Source: Pedobacter cryoconitis (GTDB lineage Bacteria > Bacteroidota > Bacteroidia > Sphingobacteriales > Sphingobacteriaceae). From it: 64,000 nt of DNA. Positions within the stretch are counted from its first letter, which is position 1. Each line of letters begins with the position of its first letter. The notes under the pieces were generated by a model that worked only from the letters and a program-made list of their open reading frames with translations, made no database searches and had not been told where the DNA came from. Both the position numbers and the translations under genes were made by a program. The stretch spans positions 1,116,001-1,180,000 of the forward strand of contig NZ_JACHCE010000001.1 in NCBI RefSeq assembly GCF_014200605.1, in the 5' to 3' direction. This document shows positions 28,155-37,392 of this stretch, piece after piece.

Positions 28155-28645
28155 TTTCCTTTATAAGCTACATCTTGTTCCAGCAGGGAAATGGCAATAT
28201 CATTTCCCTGCTGTGCTGCAAGATCAAATACGGATAATCCCCTGGAATCAAGTATGGTCTTATCAGCTCCATGTTCTAAGAGCAATTTTAACAATTCATT
28301 TCTTCCAAACATAGCAGCAAACATCAATGCTGTTCCTCCGTTACCATGCTGAAGATTCAGATCTGCGCCGTGATGAATTAACAGTTCGGCTATATTGGGA
28401 TAACCTTTGAAAGAAACTCCCATTAATGCGGTATTACCGCCGAAATCCTGAAAATTTATATCGGCACCTGCTTCAATTAATAATTTAGCGGCCTCGTATT
28501 GATTGTTATAGGCTGCAATAATTAATGGTGAATATCCTTTCTCGTCCTGCACATTTACATTCGGATGGCTTACTAAGAGCTGTTTTAATTGAGCAATATC
28601 TCCGGTTCTTGAAGCATTGATCAGTTGATAAGTTTGATTGTCCAT
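28151..28645 (-). CDS. Ankyrin-repeat protein next to catalase
   Basis: The 164-residue protein is made almost wholly of about five ankyrin repeats (GYSPLIIAAYNNQYEAAKLL, GNTALMGVSFKGYPNIAELL, GGTALMFAAMFGRNELLKLL). No signal peptide is evident. In Pseudomonas aeruginosa the ankyrin protein AnkB is needed for full KatB catalase activity, and ankyrin genes often neighbour catalase genes. Here the pair is tail to tail with a 4-bp overlap rather than in one operon, so a catalase helper role is a reasonable but unproven guess. Confidence 0.92.
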   Translation of the reverse strand: MDNQTYQLINASRTGDIAQLKQLLVSHPNVNVQDEKGYSPLIIAAYNNQYEAAKLLIEAGADINFQDFGGNTALMGVSFKGYPNIAELLIHHGADLNLQHGNGGTALMFAAMFGRNELLKLLLEHGADKTILDSRGLSVFDLAAQQGNDIAISLLEQDVAYKGN

Positions 28646-28735
28646 TGATCTGATTATTTAAATTGATAAGCAGGAATTTGAACAGCTGAAACAATAAATA
28701 GTTTAAACTTGTAAAAATAAACACGATTATTGAAT

Positions 28736-29287
28736 ATGACTTTGAATGAATACATCTGCAAAATGTTAAATACTGATGGAAGTTTGCCCTTTCGTACAGT
28801 GACTGTAGAGTATGCTAAAAAGTCTGTGATTACCAGTATAGGTCAGGTAGAAAGGAACATTTATTTTCTGCAGCAGGGGATTATAGAAATAGGAATGGAG
28901 GCGGAAACCGGTAATAAAATTATTGATTTTTCTTTCTCCGGCGACCTGGTTTCTTCCTATACTTCCTTTTTATCGCAAGAAGCTTCTGATGTTTATCTGT
29001 ATTGTCTGACAGATTGTATTGTTGAGGTTGTTCCTTATGCGCAGTTACATGAGGCCTATCAAACATCTTTGCTTTCTAATCAGTTTGGCAGACTGGCTAC
29101 CGAAGCGCTTTATATGAAAAGGGTGAGAAAGGAAAAAGATGCGCTGACAAAAAATGCGGAACAGCGCTATCTTGAACTCATTAAATACAGACCGGAAATG
29201 ATTAAAGAAATCCCGGTTCACCGGATAGCCAGATATTTGGGTATTCATCCCGAGAGCTTAAGCAGGTTGCGTAAATCAATTTCCTAA
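28736..29287 (+). CDS. Crp/Fnr family transcription regulator
   Basis: The protein has about 183 residues: a cyclic-nucleotide-binding-like sensor domain (about 15-115) and a C-terminal helix-turn-helix (VHRIARYLGIHPESLSRLRK). ATG at 28736 is preferred over the in-frame TTG two codons upstream. It lacks the glycine-rich cAMP pocket of true Crp, as is common in this Bacteroidota group. It precedes a thioesterase and a four-gene efflux set on the same strand, and is the natural candidate for their regulator. Confidence 0.9.
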   Translation: MTLNEYICKMLNTDGSLPFRTVTVEYAKKSVITSIGQVERNIYFLQQGIIEIGMEAETGNKIIDFSFSGDLVSSYTSFLSQEASDVYLYCLTDCIVEVVPYAQLHEAYQTSLLSNQFGRLATEALYMKRVRKEKDALTKNAEQRYLELIKYRPEMIKEIPVHRIARYLGIHPESLSRLRKSIS

Positions 29288-29351
29288 CATAGGTCAGTAT
29301 ATTAAAAAACTGCTTCAGGTATCTTTGAGAATATAAAAAATCAGAGAGATC

Positions 29352-29795
29352 ATGGTACATTTCCAAAAAAGATTAGCGTTACGCTGGGCAGATTTAGATC
29401 CGAATTTTCACCTCAGGCACAGTAGTTATTATGACCTGGCTGCCCAATCCCGTTTAGAGATTTTAGGCGAGCTTGGCCTGACGATGACGGTGATGCAGGA
29501 ACAGCATTTTGGACCGGTAATTTTCAAAGAGTCCTGTACATTCATGAGGGAAATCAAGTCTGAAGATATCATTTTTATCAATATTAAAGTGGAGAAAATG
29601 AGTGCTGATGGGGCTAAATGGTCCATTCTGCAGGAATTTACGGATGATAAAGATAAAGTGAGGGCAATTCTTACTGTGGAAGGTTCATGGATTGATACCA
29701 AACTGCGTAAACTGGCCAGGCCAGTTCCTCAGGTTGCACAAGATGCCTTTAATTTATTACCTAAAATAGAAAAAACTTTAAACGATAGTTTTTAA
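29352..29795 (+). CDS. Hotdog-fold acyl-CoA thioesterase (4HBT-like)
   Basis: The 147-residue protein of the 4-hydroxybenzoyl-CoA thioesterase type has the RWADLDPNFHLRHSSYYDLA signature near its N-terminus, with the usual Asp replaced within ADLDPNFH. Members hydrolyse acyl-CoA or acyl-ACP thioesters. It lies 64 bp after the Crp-like gene and 67 bp before the TolC gene. Whether it belongs functionally to the efflux operon is not clear. Confidence 0.85.
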   Translation: MVHFQKRLALRWADLDPNFHLRHSSYYDLAAQSRLEILGELGLTMTVMQEQHFGPVIFKESCTFMREIKSEDIIFINIKVEKMSADGAKWSILQEFTDDKDKVRAILTVEGSWIDTKLRKLARPVPQVAQDAFNLLPKIEKTLNDSF

Positions 29796-29803
29796 GCTAA
29801 AAC

Positions 29804-29827
29804 ATTAATCCATAGAAATGGGTTAAT
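29804..29827 (+). terminator. Short hairpin before the TolC gene
   Basis: ATTAATCCA and TGGGTTAAT form a 9-bp stem with one G-U pair around a 6-nt loop. No T run follows, so this is at most an attenuator or RNA-processing site between the thioesterase and TolC genes. Confidence 0.3.
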
Positions 29828-29862
29828 TAAGATGTAAATTAGAATTATCGCCGAGATTCCAT

Positions 29863-31263
29863 ATGAGAAACTATTACCAAATCCTATTTTCCTGCTTTTT
29901 GCTGGTCTCATTTATTGCATTGCCGGCAGTTCGGGCCCAGCAAGTACCAGATCTGGCCACGCTGATGCAGCGTGCAGTCAATAAAGACGTGGAACTGGCC
30001 AATAAACAGCTTGATGTTGAACAGAGTAAAGATTCCAGACAGGCTTTATCGGATGCTTATTTACCTCGTGTAAGCAGTCTGGCGAGTTATGCGTACTTAA
30101 ACAGTACGATTAATGCCAGTTTGCCTTCTTCGACATTTCCTATCTTAAATATTCCTGTCCCGGCGCTGGACGGAACTTTTAATATGCACAATAACACCTG
30201 GTTAGCTAATGTAAGTGTAAAAGCATTACTTTTTGATGGATTTAAGATTGGTAATTATAAAAAGGCATTAACTGAAAAGATGAAGGCGCAAACAGTAATC
30301 TTAGAAAATGACCGCCAGGAAATTATAGGGAAAGTAAGTGAAACTTACGATATGCTGGCTTTGCTTAAACAGAGTAAAGTGGTACTCGATTATAGTGATA
30401 AACAGCTCCAGGCGCAATCTAAAATTGCAGATAAAGCCCTTTCTTATGGTTTAATTACTAAATATGAACATAAAAAGATTGAAGTAGCCCGGGCACAATT
30501 ACTGGCAAAACTTGCAGAGTATGATGGAAAGAGAAATTTAGTGCTTAAACGCCTGGAGCAACTGACCGGAATCGGGATAGATACACTCCGGCTGATTGAT
30601 AACAGTCTGGTACCTTATTTAAATGTGGTCCCTAATCAGAATGTGAGTAACCGCCCTGAGTTTGCGGCACTTGAAGCTCAGGATAAGGCCTATAATTATC
30701 AGCTAAAGGCTAAAAGAAATCACCTGGTCCCGACAGCCGCTGCTTTTGGTTCTGTATCTTATATGAACTTATCTAATCTTGTTTTTCAAAACAAGGCGGG
30801 CACATTAGGGCCAAATACTGGTGATGTGAAATTGCAAATGAACAAATTACAAATGTTCCCCATGTTTATTGCCGGAGTTGGCGTGAAGTGGGATATTTTC
30901 GACGGATTTGAAAGTAAGCATGAGATCAAAAAAATAAAGATCGAATTACAGCAGGTAAGAAATAAAAAGGAAGAGGCTAAAGAACTGTTGTCACTCGGTT
31001 TGATTAAAGCGAATACTGATTATAGTATTGCCAGTGCTCAGATTGCTGCAAAAGGAAAAGAGAAAGAAGTATCATTTGATGCATTGACGATAGCGACTAA
31101 AGAATTCAGAACAGGACTGATCAAACCTGCCGATCTTATTGCTGCAATAACCGATAGTGAAAAAGCAGAATTAGGCTATCTGGAGACTGTATTTAATCAA
31201 AGACGTGCAGCTGTTGAAGTACATAAAGCAGCGGGAAACCTGACTATAGACAAATTCAAATAG
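29863..31263 (+). CDS. TolC-family outer-membrane efflux protein
   Basis: The 466-residue protein has a signal peptide (ending near VRAQ) and the tandem outer-membrane efflux domains of TolC: long helices such as VSETYDMLALLKQSKVVLD and a repeated half near the C-terminus (DFSI-type helices ending AAGNLTIDKF). It forms the outer-membrane channel for the transport system encoded by the next three genes. Spacing to the HlyD gene is 15 bp, so they are cotranscribed. Confidence 0.93.
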   Translation: MRNYYQILFSCFLLVSFIALPAVRAQQVPDLATLMQRAVNKDVELANKQLDVEQSKDSRQALSDAYLPRVSSLASYAYLNSTINASLPSSTFPILNIPVPALDGTFNMHNNTWLANVSVKALLFDGFKIGNYKKALTEKMKAQTVILENDRQEIIGKVSETYDMLALLKQSKVVLDYSDKQLQAQSKIADKALSYGLITKYEHKKIEVARAQLLAKLAEYDGKRNLVLKRLEQLTGIGIDTLRLIDNSLVPYLNVVPNQNVSNRPEFAALEAQDKAYNYQLKAKRNHLVPTAAAFGSVSYMNLSNLVFQNKAGTLGPNTGDVKLQMNKLQMFPMFIAGVGVKWDIFDGFESKHEIKKIKIELQQVRNKKEEAKELLSLGLIKANTDYSIASAQIAAKGKEKEVSFDALTIATKEFRTGLIKPADLIAAITDSEKAELGYLETVFNQRRAAVEVHKAAGNLTIDKFK

Positions 31264-31278
31264 GGATTTAAATATTTT

Positions 31279-32265
31279 ATGATGATAAACCATACCAGAA
31301 TCTTATTGCCGCTAAGTCTGATTTTCTTTGGTGTTACCTCTTGTAGCCAGAAAAAATTGGATAATGCCTTTGAAGGAAAAATAAAAAGAGAAACGATAGC
31401 TTTTACGACTAAAGTGGCGGGTCGGATATTAAAAATATATGTGAAGGAAGGTGATTTGGTGAAGCGCGGAGATACACTGGCTATGTTAAACTTACCGGAA
31501 GTGACGGCGAAAGTTGCTCAGGCACATGGTGTGGTTAAAGCTGCATCTGCACAAAATACGATGGCAGATAACGGGGCTACGCAAAATCAGCTGAAACAGA
31601 TCCAGGCTAAATATAAAGCGACGTCGGAGCAATTTGCTTTTGCACAGAAATCATTCAGGCGTGCCAGCGCCATGTATGCCGACAGCATGATGGCTCCTCA
31701 GGCCTATGATGAGGCTTTTGCGAAATACCAGGGTGCTAAAGCACAGCTGGAGGCTACAACAGCCGAGTTGAATGAAGCGAAAAAGGGACCTCGTTTTGAG
31801 ACAAAAGAAGCGGCTAAGGGACAGCAGCAACAGGCAGAAGGAGTGTTGCAGGAAGCAGAAGTTGCTTATTCTGAAAGGTATATCATTGCAACTAATGATA
31901 TGGCTGTAGAAACGATTACTTTGCATGAAGGAGAACTGGCTACGCCAGGTTATGCCATTTTTAGCGGTTATATTCCAAGCAGTACCTGGTTCCGTTTTAC
32001 GGTGCCGGAAAGTCAGATTTCACAAATCAAAAAGGGGCTGAATGTAACCGTGAAAGTTCCTTATAACCAGGAAACATTTGAAGGTAAAGTGTCCATTATC
32101 AAACAAATGCCTAAATATGCGGATATTACTACAGCTTATCCTGATTACAAAATGGATGAGGCTGTTTATGAAATAAAAGTGGTTCCTGAGGATATTAAAA
32201 AGTCTGAATTACTGCTTTTTAATGCGGCTGTTTTATTACCCCGCACAGCTGTAACTTCTAAATAA
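31279..32265 (+). CDS. HlyD-family membrane fusion protein
   Basis: The 328-residue periplasmic adaptor has a lipoprotein-like N-terminus (SLIFFGVTSCSQ, Cys near 22). Its biotinyl-lipoyl half motifs are KVAGRILKIYVKEGDLVKRGDTL and VETITLHEGELATPGY, split by an alanine-rich alpha-hairpin, and a beta-barrel with FRFTVPESQISQIKKG follows. It bridges the inner-membrane permeases and the TolC channel. It is followed by two ABC-2 permease genes. Confidence 0.92.
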   Translation: MMINHTRILLPLSLIFFGVTSCSQKKLDNAFEGKIKRETIAFTTKVAGRILKIYVKEGDLVKRGDTLAMLNLPEVTAKVAQAHGVVKAASAQNTMADNGATQNQLKQIQAKYKATSEQFAFAQKSFRRASAMYADSMMAPQAYDEAFAKYQGAKAQLEATTAELNEAKKGPRFETKEAAKGQQQQAEGVLQEAEVAYSERYIIATNDMAVETITLHEGELATPGYAIFSGYIPSSTWFRFTVPESQISQIKKGLNVTVKVPYNQETFEGKVSIIKQMPKYADITTAYPDYKMDEAVYEIKVVPEDIKKSELLLFNAAVLLPRTAVTSK

Positions 32266-32284
32266 ATTCATAGCAATAAGCCTG

Positions 32285-33490
32285 ATGCACCAACGGATAA
32301 ATAACTTCTTCTTTTTGGTTAAACGTGAGTTTGGCCTGTTTTGGAGCAACAAAATATTTGTGGTCGCATTTCTGATCATGCCTGTTATTCTTGCTTTTTT
32401 ATTAGGCAATGTTTATATGGATGGGGCAGTGAAAAACCTGAAAATTGTAGTGGTAGATAAAGATAACACCCCAATGAGCAATAAGCTGATTGATATGTTT
32501 GCTGAACATCCAACCCTGCATGTTTTAAAGGTAGAACATGAAACAATAGATCTGGATCAAACGATGCTTGATACCCGTGCTATTGCCATTGTGGTGATCC
32601 CGGCAAGGTTTGAATCGGACGTATTTAATAAACGCAGCCCCGAGGTGAATACTTATCTGAATATGAGTAATACTGTTGCTGCAGGTGCGGTAGGGACTGC
32701 AGTTGCGCAATGTAATGGGACGCTGAATGCCGGAATTGGTATAGAAGCAATGAAAAAATCGGGTTTACCGGCAACGATTGCTGCACAAAGAATACAGCCT
32801 TTTCAGCTCAATTTATTTCAGCTGTATAATCCGGGACAAAGTTACCTGGTGTTTTTATGGCCGGCACTGATCTTTTCTATTCTGCATCAATTGCTTTTAT
32901 TGGCAATGGCTGTTAGTTTTTCGCAGGAAATAGAAAATAATACTTTTAATAAAGCGGGTCTGCTGGGGCGCACAACTTCGGCTTTTCAGTTGATCATAGT
33001 GAAGATGTTTCCTTATCTGATCCTCTCTATGCTTACCTTACTGGTTTTCTATTTATTCAGCATTTATTTTAAATTACCCCATCCGGTAAATCCTTGGGTC
33101 TTGTTTTTATCACAAATTTTAATGGTCATCAGTACTTGCCTGTTAGGTGGGGTATATAGTCTGATTTTTCCTTCTCAGCTGAAAGCTACAGAACTACTTT
33201 TATGTATCGCTTCGCCAGCATTTACGGTGTCTGGTTTTACATGGCCTGCTGATCAGGCCCCTGTAATTCTGGAAGGTTTTAGTAAAATAATCCCTTTAAC
33301 GCCTTACCTGAAAAGTTTAAGGGCTTTAGTATTGGAAGGGGCAAATATCCATGATGTGATGCCTTTTATTCAGCATCAGCTCATTTTAATAGGGATATAT
33401 TTCTTATTGAGTTTTATACTGCTCAAGTTGAAGATCAGAAAAAGCCTTAAGGCACCAAAAGAAACACAGGCCACAGCAGAATTATCATGA
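32285..33490 (+). CDS. ABC-2 type permease (YhhJ/YbhR-like), first
   Basis: The 401-residue inner-membrane protein has one N-terminal helix (about 24-44), a large extracytoplasmic domain (KIVVVDKDNTPMSNKLIDMF), and five helices from about 195, the ABC2_membrane_3 layout. It overlaps the second permease by 4 bp (ATGA), so the two probably form a heterodimer. No ABC ATPase gene is present in this operon, so the energising subunit must be encoded elsewhere. Confidence 0.9.
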   Translation: MHQRINNFFFLVKREFGLFWSNKIFVVAFLIMPVILAFLLGNVYMDGAVKNLKIVVVDKDNTPMSNKLIDMFAEHPTLHVLKVEHETIDLDQTMLDTRAIAIVVIPARFESDVFNKRSPEVNTYLNMSNTVAAGAVGTAVAQCNGTLNAGIGIEAMKKSGLPATIAAQRIQPFQLNLFQLYNPGQSYLVFLWPALIFSILHQLLLLAMAVSFSQEIENNTFNKAGLLGRTTSAFQLIIVKMFPYLILSMLTLLVFYLFSIYFKLPHPVNPWVLFLSQILMVISTCLLGGVYSLIFPSQLKATELLLCIASPAFTVSGFTWPADQAPVILEGFSKIIPLTPYLKSLRALVLEGANIHDVMPFIQHQLILIGIYFLLSFILLKLKIRKSLKAPKETQATAELS

Positions 33491-34665
33491 GCAGACTTAA
33501 AAGATTGTTATCATTAACCGGAAGGGAATTCAGATTGTTTAAGAACAATCCGATTATGGTGATGCTGTTTATAGGCGGGCCGGTTTTGTATGGGATTATA
33601 TTTGGTGCAATGTATCAGAAAGGTAAGTTTACTGATCTGCCTGTGATGGTCGTAGATAAGGATAATTCTGCTATGAGCACCCGGTTTATAGATATGCTCA
33701 ATGATATGGATGTGTTGAAGGTGGTAGCTGTTAAACACGAGAATGTCGAGATGCGGACAGTTTTAATGAATGATAAAGCCATGGCTGCGGTTATTATTCC
33801 GGATGGGTTTGAAGCTGATCTGTTACAAAACAGGAACCCTGAAATCAATGCTTATGTAAATAATGCAAATTTAATGACTTCCAGTTATGTGACCAGAGCT
33901 TTGCTTACTGCCGGCGGAACATTGAATGCGGGCATAAAAATAGGGGCTATGCAAAAACAGGGCTTACCTGCTGCGGTAGCGTCAAATCAGTATGAGGCTT
34001 TTCATTCTAATATTTTTAAGCTCTATAATCCGGCCTCCAATTATATGATTTATTCATGGCCTTCTTATCTGGCTATTATTCTGCAGACAGTAACTATTGT
34101 GGTGATGGCTTTGAGTTTTACCTCCGAATATGAGGCTGGTACTTTTAGCGAATTATTTCAAAAGAGCAAGTCTGTATCTATGATGATGACAATCAAAGTT
34201 ATTCCTTACTGGATCATTTCTATTGGTCTGGCGGGTATCCTGGCCTGTTTTTATGTGATTTTCAGAGAGCCCTTTCCTAAACATATATTAGATGCAGCAG
34301 TGATTTTCTGTTTGTTTATCGCCGCTGCCACCTTTATGGGAATGGTATCAAGTGTTATTTTTAAGACGCAACTGAGGGCAGTACAGTTTTTAATGGTATT
34401 GTCTATGACAGTCTATATCGTTTCGGGTTATAGCTGGCCCTTCGATCAGACAGGATGGGCAGCGAGGGTATTTGCTTATGTTTTTCCTATGATGCCCTTT
34501 GTAAATGGGTATAGGATTTTATTATTTCAAAGTGGTACACTGGGCGATATCAGTGATTATACAACGATCTTATGTGTTCAGCTTTGTTTTTATGCGCTGT
34601 TATCTTATGTGCTTCTGAAAATAAAAACACGGAAGGAAATTAAAGGGGGAGAAGCGGCAGCCTAA
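33487..34665 (+). CDS. ABC-2 type permease (YhhJ/YbhR-like), second
   Basis: The 392-residue paralog of the preceding gene has the same N-terminal helix, extracytoplasmic domain (PVMVVDKDNSAMSTRFIDML) and five C-terminal helices. The shared VVDKDN and STLNAGI/GTLNAGIKIGAM segments show duplication. It completes an assembly of TolC, HlyD and two permeases, likely for export of a drug, lipid or small molecule. No substrate can be assigned. Confidence 0.9.
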   Translation: MSRLKRLLSLTGREFRLFKNNPIMVMLFIGGPVLYGIIFGAMYQKGKFTDLPVMVVDKDNSAMSTRFIDMLNDMDVLKVVAVKHENVEMRTVLMNDKAMAAVIIPDGFEADLLQNRNPEINAYVNNANLMTSSYVTRALLTAGGTLNAGIKIGAMQKQGLPAAVASNQYEAFHSNIFKLYNPASNYMIYSWPSYLAIILQTVTIVVMALSFTSEYEAGTFSELFQKSKSVSMMMTIKVIPYWIISIGLAGILACFYVIFREPFPKHILDAAVIFCLFIAAATFMGMVSSVIFKTQLRAVQFLMVLSMTVYIVSGYSWPFDQTGWAARVFAYVFPMMPFVNGYRILLFQSGTLGDISDYTTILCVQLCFYALLSYVLLKIKTRKEIKGGEAAA

Positions 34666-34729
34666 ATGCAAGGGGGCAAAACTTTTTGAGAGTCCTGATG
34701 TTCTTCCTGTGCGATTAATTTAATGCAAA

Positions 34730-35149
34730 ATGGAACAAAGAAAGGTTAATACAGCGCAAACTATTGGTCGTTTATTACTTGGATTAATACTTATTATTGC
34801 AGGCGCAGGGCATCTGAGCTGGGCAAGAACTGAGTTTTTGGCGCAGGTTCCTGCATGGATTCCTTTAAACGGAGATTTAGTGGTTGTCCTGTCCGGAATT
34901 GTTGAGATTTCTTTTGGTCTTGCTTTGCTGCTCTGGAGTAGCCAGCGTGTAAAGATTGGATGGATAGTTGCCCTGTTTTTTGTACTTGTTTTTCCTGGAA
35001 ATATCTCTCAGTATGTGAACCATATTAATGCTTTCGGTTTGAACTCTGATTTACTCCGTGGGATCAGATTAGTATTTCAGCCTGTACTGGTGATCTGGGC
35101 TTTATGGAGTACAGGAGCATGGAGCGCATGGCGGAAAGAACAACATTAA
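34730..35149 (+). CDS. DoxX-like four-helix membrane protein
   Basis: The 139-residue membrane protein has four hydrophobic segments. It opens GRLLLGLILIIAGAGHLSWA, similar to the DoxX/DoxX-like family, and continues LNGDLVVVLSGIVEISFGLALL. It has no catalytic motif. Its 3' end overlaps the convergent DUF4932-like gene by 4 bp. Function is unknown. Confidence 0.75.
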   Translation: MEQRKVNTAQTIGRLLLGLILIIAGAGHLSWARTEFLAQVPAWIPLNGDLVVVLSGIVEISFGLALLLWSSQRVKIGWIVALFFVLVFPGNISQYVNHINAFGLNSDLLRGIRLVFQPVLVIWALWSTGAWSAWRKEQH

Positions 35150-36636
35150 TTGCTTTTAGTTTTGAATTTGATTAAATAATCCTGAAGTGAATATCCTGTG
35201 GCAGATTTAAATTTATCGCCGGATAGTATAAATTCATAAGTTGTATCAGGTTTTAATTCCAGTGCTAACCTGCAGGACCTGTTGTTATTCAGGTAACCAA
35301 CGACTTTGGTAACTCCAAAATGTTCTTTTCCTGATTCACCATAACGTATAGAACCTTTACCGGTTACTTGTCTGTCAAAATTTATCACGATTTCACTTGT
35401 TAAAGGGGCAACGTCCTGTTCGCCATTTTTAAAAGGAGATATAGTGGTTACTTTTGGCTGTCTGTCTACATAGGCTGCTTTTATTTTGCTGATATCCCGG
35501 GCCGTTTCATTAAAAAAAGTAATGATACGGGGATAAAAGCTTTTAAAATCGGGATATTGGGTTCTCGAAGATTCATATTCTCCCAGCAGAGAAACCAGTT
35601 CTTTTGTCCAGATGAAACCTTTATTGGTTTGTAACAGAATTTCGTCTTTTATAACCTGCTGATTGTTTTTATGATCAATCAGATACCTGACAACACATGC
35701 TCTTACCAGCGATTCATTGATTAAACTTTTCCAATCCTCATAGGCTTCAAGTTTCATTTCGTTTCTTTGGGCATCTAAAAGAACTTCACTACTGGCAGCA
35801 AGTAATTTTGCATTGTCATCCTCATCGAGAATGTGGTTAACAAAGGAATGATTAAATTCGTGTACCAGTGTAGGCAAATAATCATTTTTTAAAAACACAG
35901 GATTTCCTGCCTCATCAAAAATCCATGAACCCATAATTGCATAGACAATCTTTTTCTGATCTGCAGGGAATACGTCCGGACCATAATTGGCACCACCATT
36001 GGCAAGCCCCAAAACAGTTCTGTAATCAACGCTGTGTTCACCGTAATAATTTAAATACCATTCTGTATCAAAACTGGCTGTTATGTTATTAAATTGATCA
36101 GTTGCCTGTTTGTAATTTTCCTGATGATTTTTGAAGAAGATATCAAAAGCAGAGATTTTATAGAAATCATTAAGCAGGTTTACAAATTTTACGGCATCGT
36201 CCATAGCCCATTTCCCATCCATACTGTTCTTTGATACTTTGATCAGAGAAAACTTGTTGTCCTTAAATTCAAGGTTTACCACTAGAAACATGACCCTGGA
36301 AAAACCCATGCCCTTTTCCTGGCTAAGTTCTCTTGCAAAATTGATGACCGGTTCGTTTTTGTATTTGTCAAAATAATCATGGATATCTTTGATGTAATTC
36401 TTGGCAAATTTCATATTATACTCGGGGTTACCTGCAAGCCTGAATATAATACTTACCAGTTCAACTCTTTGATCTACTGTTGATTCAGTTTGACTTTTTT
36501 TGATAAAAACGGGTGGTTTTATAAATAGGACCGGCGTTTTTGTAAAAGGCGCAGCTGCTTGATTAAAAGAAGTCTTTGTGCTGGCAACAGAAAATAAACA
36601 GGCAGATAACAAGAAAGAGGTAAACGTTAATTTCAT
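35146..36636 (-). CDS. Exported DUF4932-like putative metalloprotein with Ig-like C-terminus
   Basis: The 496-residue protein has a signal peptide (about 1-20). Its central domain carries a zinc-type motif HEFNH at 259-263 (LVHEFNHSFVNH), as in gluzincin-like enzymes. The C-terminal 100 residues (VTTISPFKNGEQDVAP, then YEFILSGDKFKSATGY) resemble the bacterial Ig-like Big_5 domain found on cell-surface proteins. The overall pattern fits DUF4932. A periplasmic or surface peptidase is plausible, though no third zinc ligand or substrate is established. Confidence 0.75.
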   Translation of the reverse strand: MKLTFTSFLLSACLFSVASTKTSFNQAAAPFTKTPVLFIKPPVFIKKSQTESTVDQRVELVSIIFRLAGNPEYNMKFAKNYIKDIHDYFDKYKNEPVINFARELSQEKGMGFSRVMFLVVNLEFKDNKFSLIKVSKNSMDGKWAMDDAVKFVNLLNDFYKISAFDIFFKNHQENYKQATDQFNNITASFDTEWYLNYYGEHSVDYRTVLGLANGGANYGPDVFPADQKKIVYAIMGSWIFDEAGNPVFLKNDYLPTLVHEFNHSFVNHILDEDDNAKLLAASSEVLLDAQRNEMKLEAYEDWKSLINESLVRACVVRYLIDHKNNQQVIKDEILLQTNKGFIWTKELVSLLGEYESSRTQYPDFKSFYPRIITFFNETARDISKIKAAYVDRQPKVTTISPFKNGEQDVAPLTSEIVINFDRQVTGKGSIRYGESGKEHFGVTKVVGYLNNNRSCRLALELKPDTTYEFILSGDKFKSATGYSLQDYLIKFKTKSN

Positions 36637-36744
36637 GCTGGAATGATTAGAATTTGTATAACCGAAGATATAAAAAATTGAGTAACACAGAACATAATAG
36701 CCGATGCAGCCGTTATACTAGAAATAACCTATAAAAACAGATTA

Positions 36745-37320
36745 ATGAAACATACAACTTATCAGGAAGCAATAGCAGAATACGATTTAAAAGAAAGCGA
36801 ACAGGCATTATTGCTCTATGCCCATTATGGCAGGGCTATTTATATGGGACAAGCCCTTGAACAGCAGGGAATCAATATGTTGGCTATTGATGATATCGTA
36901 AAGAATGAACCTGAGTCAAAGGAAGCCTATGAAGCTATATGGGCTAAATATGATCATAGTAAACAAATGATTGGGGTGATGACTACTTTATTACAGGAAG
37001 CTTATCATATTAATGATATTGATATGGAAGAGTTCAGAGAAGTGTTAGCCTGGAGAAATGATCTGGCACACAGGTATTTTAGATATAATGATATTTTATT
37101 TTCTTCAACTGCCGGCCGTAAACGGATGATTAAAGACTTTGTGGATTTTACAAATAGTGTTAAATCTGTAGAAGAAAAACTAGCAGTCTATATTGCCGCA
37201 TATAACAGAACTGCCGGTATCACTACAGAAAGTATTGCTAAGATTTTGGAAGAAAGAAAACAGGAGTGGAAGGATAAAGTGATAGATGATAGTTATGACA
37301 GTACTGTAAAGTATAACTAA
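36745..37320 (+). CDS. Hypothetical helical protein with HEPN-like RNxxxH motif
   Basis: This is a 191-residue cytosolic, mostly helical protein. Residues 104-109 read RNDLAH, matching the HEPN Rx4-6H pattern followed by an aromatic (HRYF), in the typical 'WRNDLAHRYF' context. HEPN proteins include RNases of toxin-antitoxin systems as well as non-catalytic members. No MNT-type nucleotidyltransferase partner lies nearby. Its neighbours are a divergent metalloprotein gene and selU. Confidence 0.6.
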   Translation: MKHTTYQEAIAEYDLKESEQALLLYAHYGRAIYMGQALEQQGINMLAIDDIVKNEPESKEAYEAIWAKYDHSKQMIGVMTTLLQEAYHINDIDMEEFREVLAWRNDLAHRYFRYNDILFSSTAGRKRMIKDFVDFTNSVKSVEEKLAVYIAAYNRTAGITTESIAKILEERKQEWKDKVIDDSYDSTVKYN

Positions 37321-37392
37321 TCTTTGATAGGGATAAGCAGGTAATTTCCAGAATTTGATCATATTTACGAATCTTTGTACCAAATCTCTAAA

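Noticed and set aside
36745..37320. Full HEPN-MNT toxin-antitoxin module
   Set aside because: No nucleotidyltransferase gene flanks the HEPN-like gene on either side.
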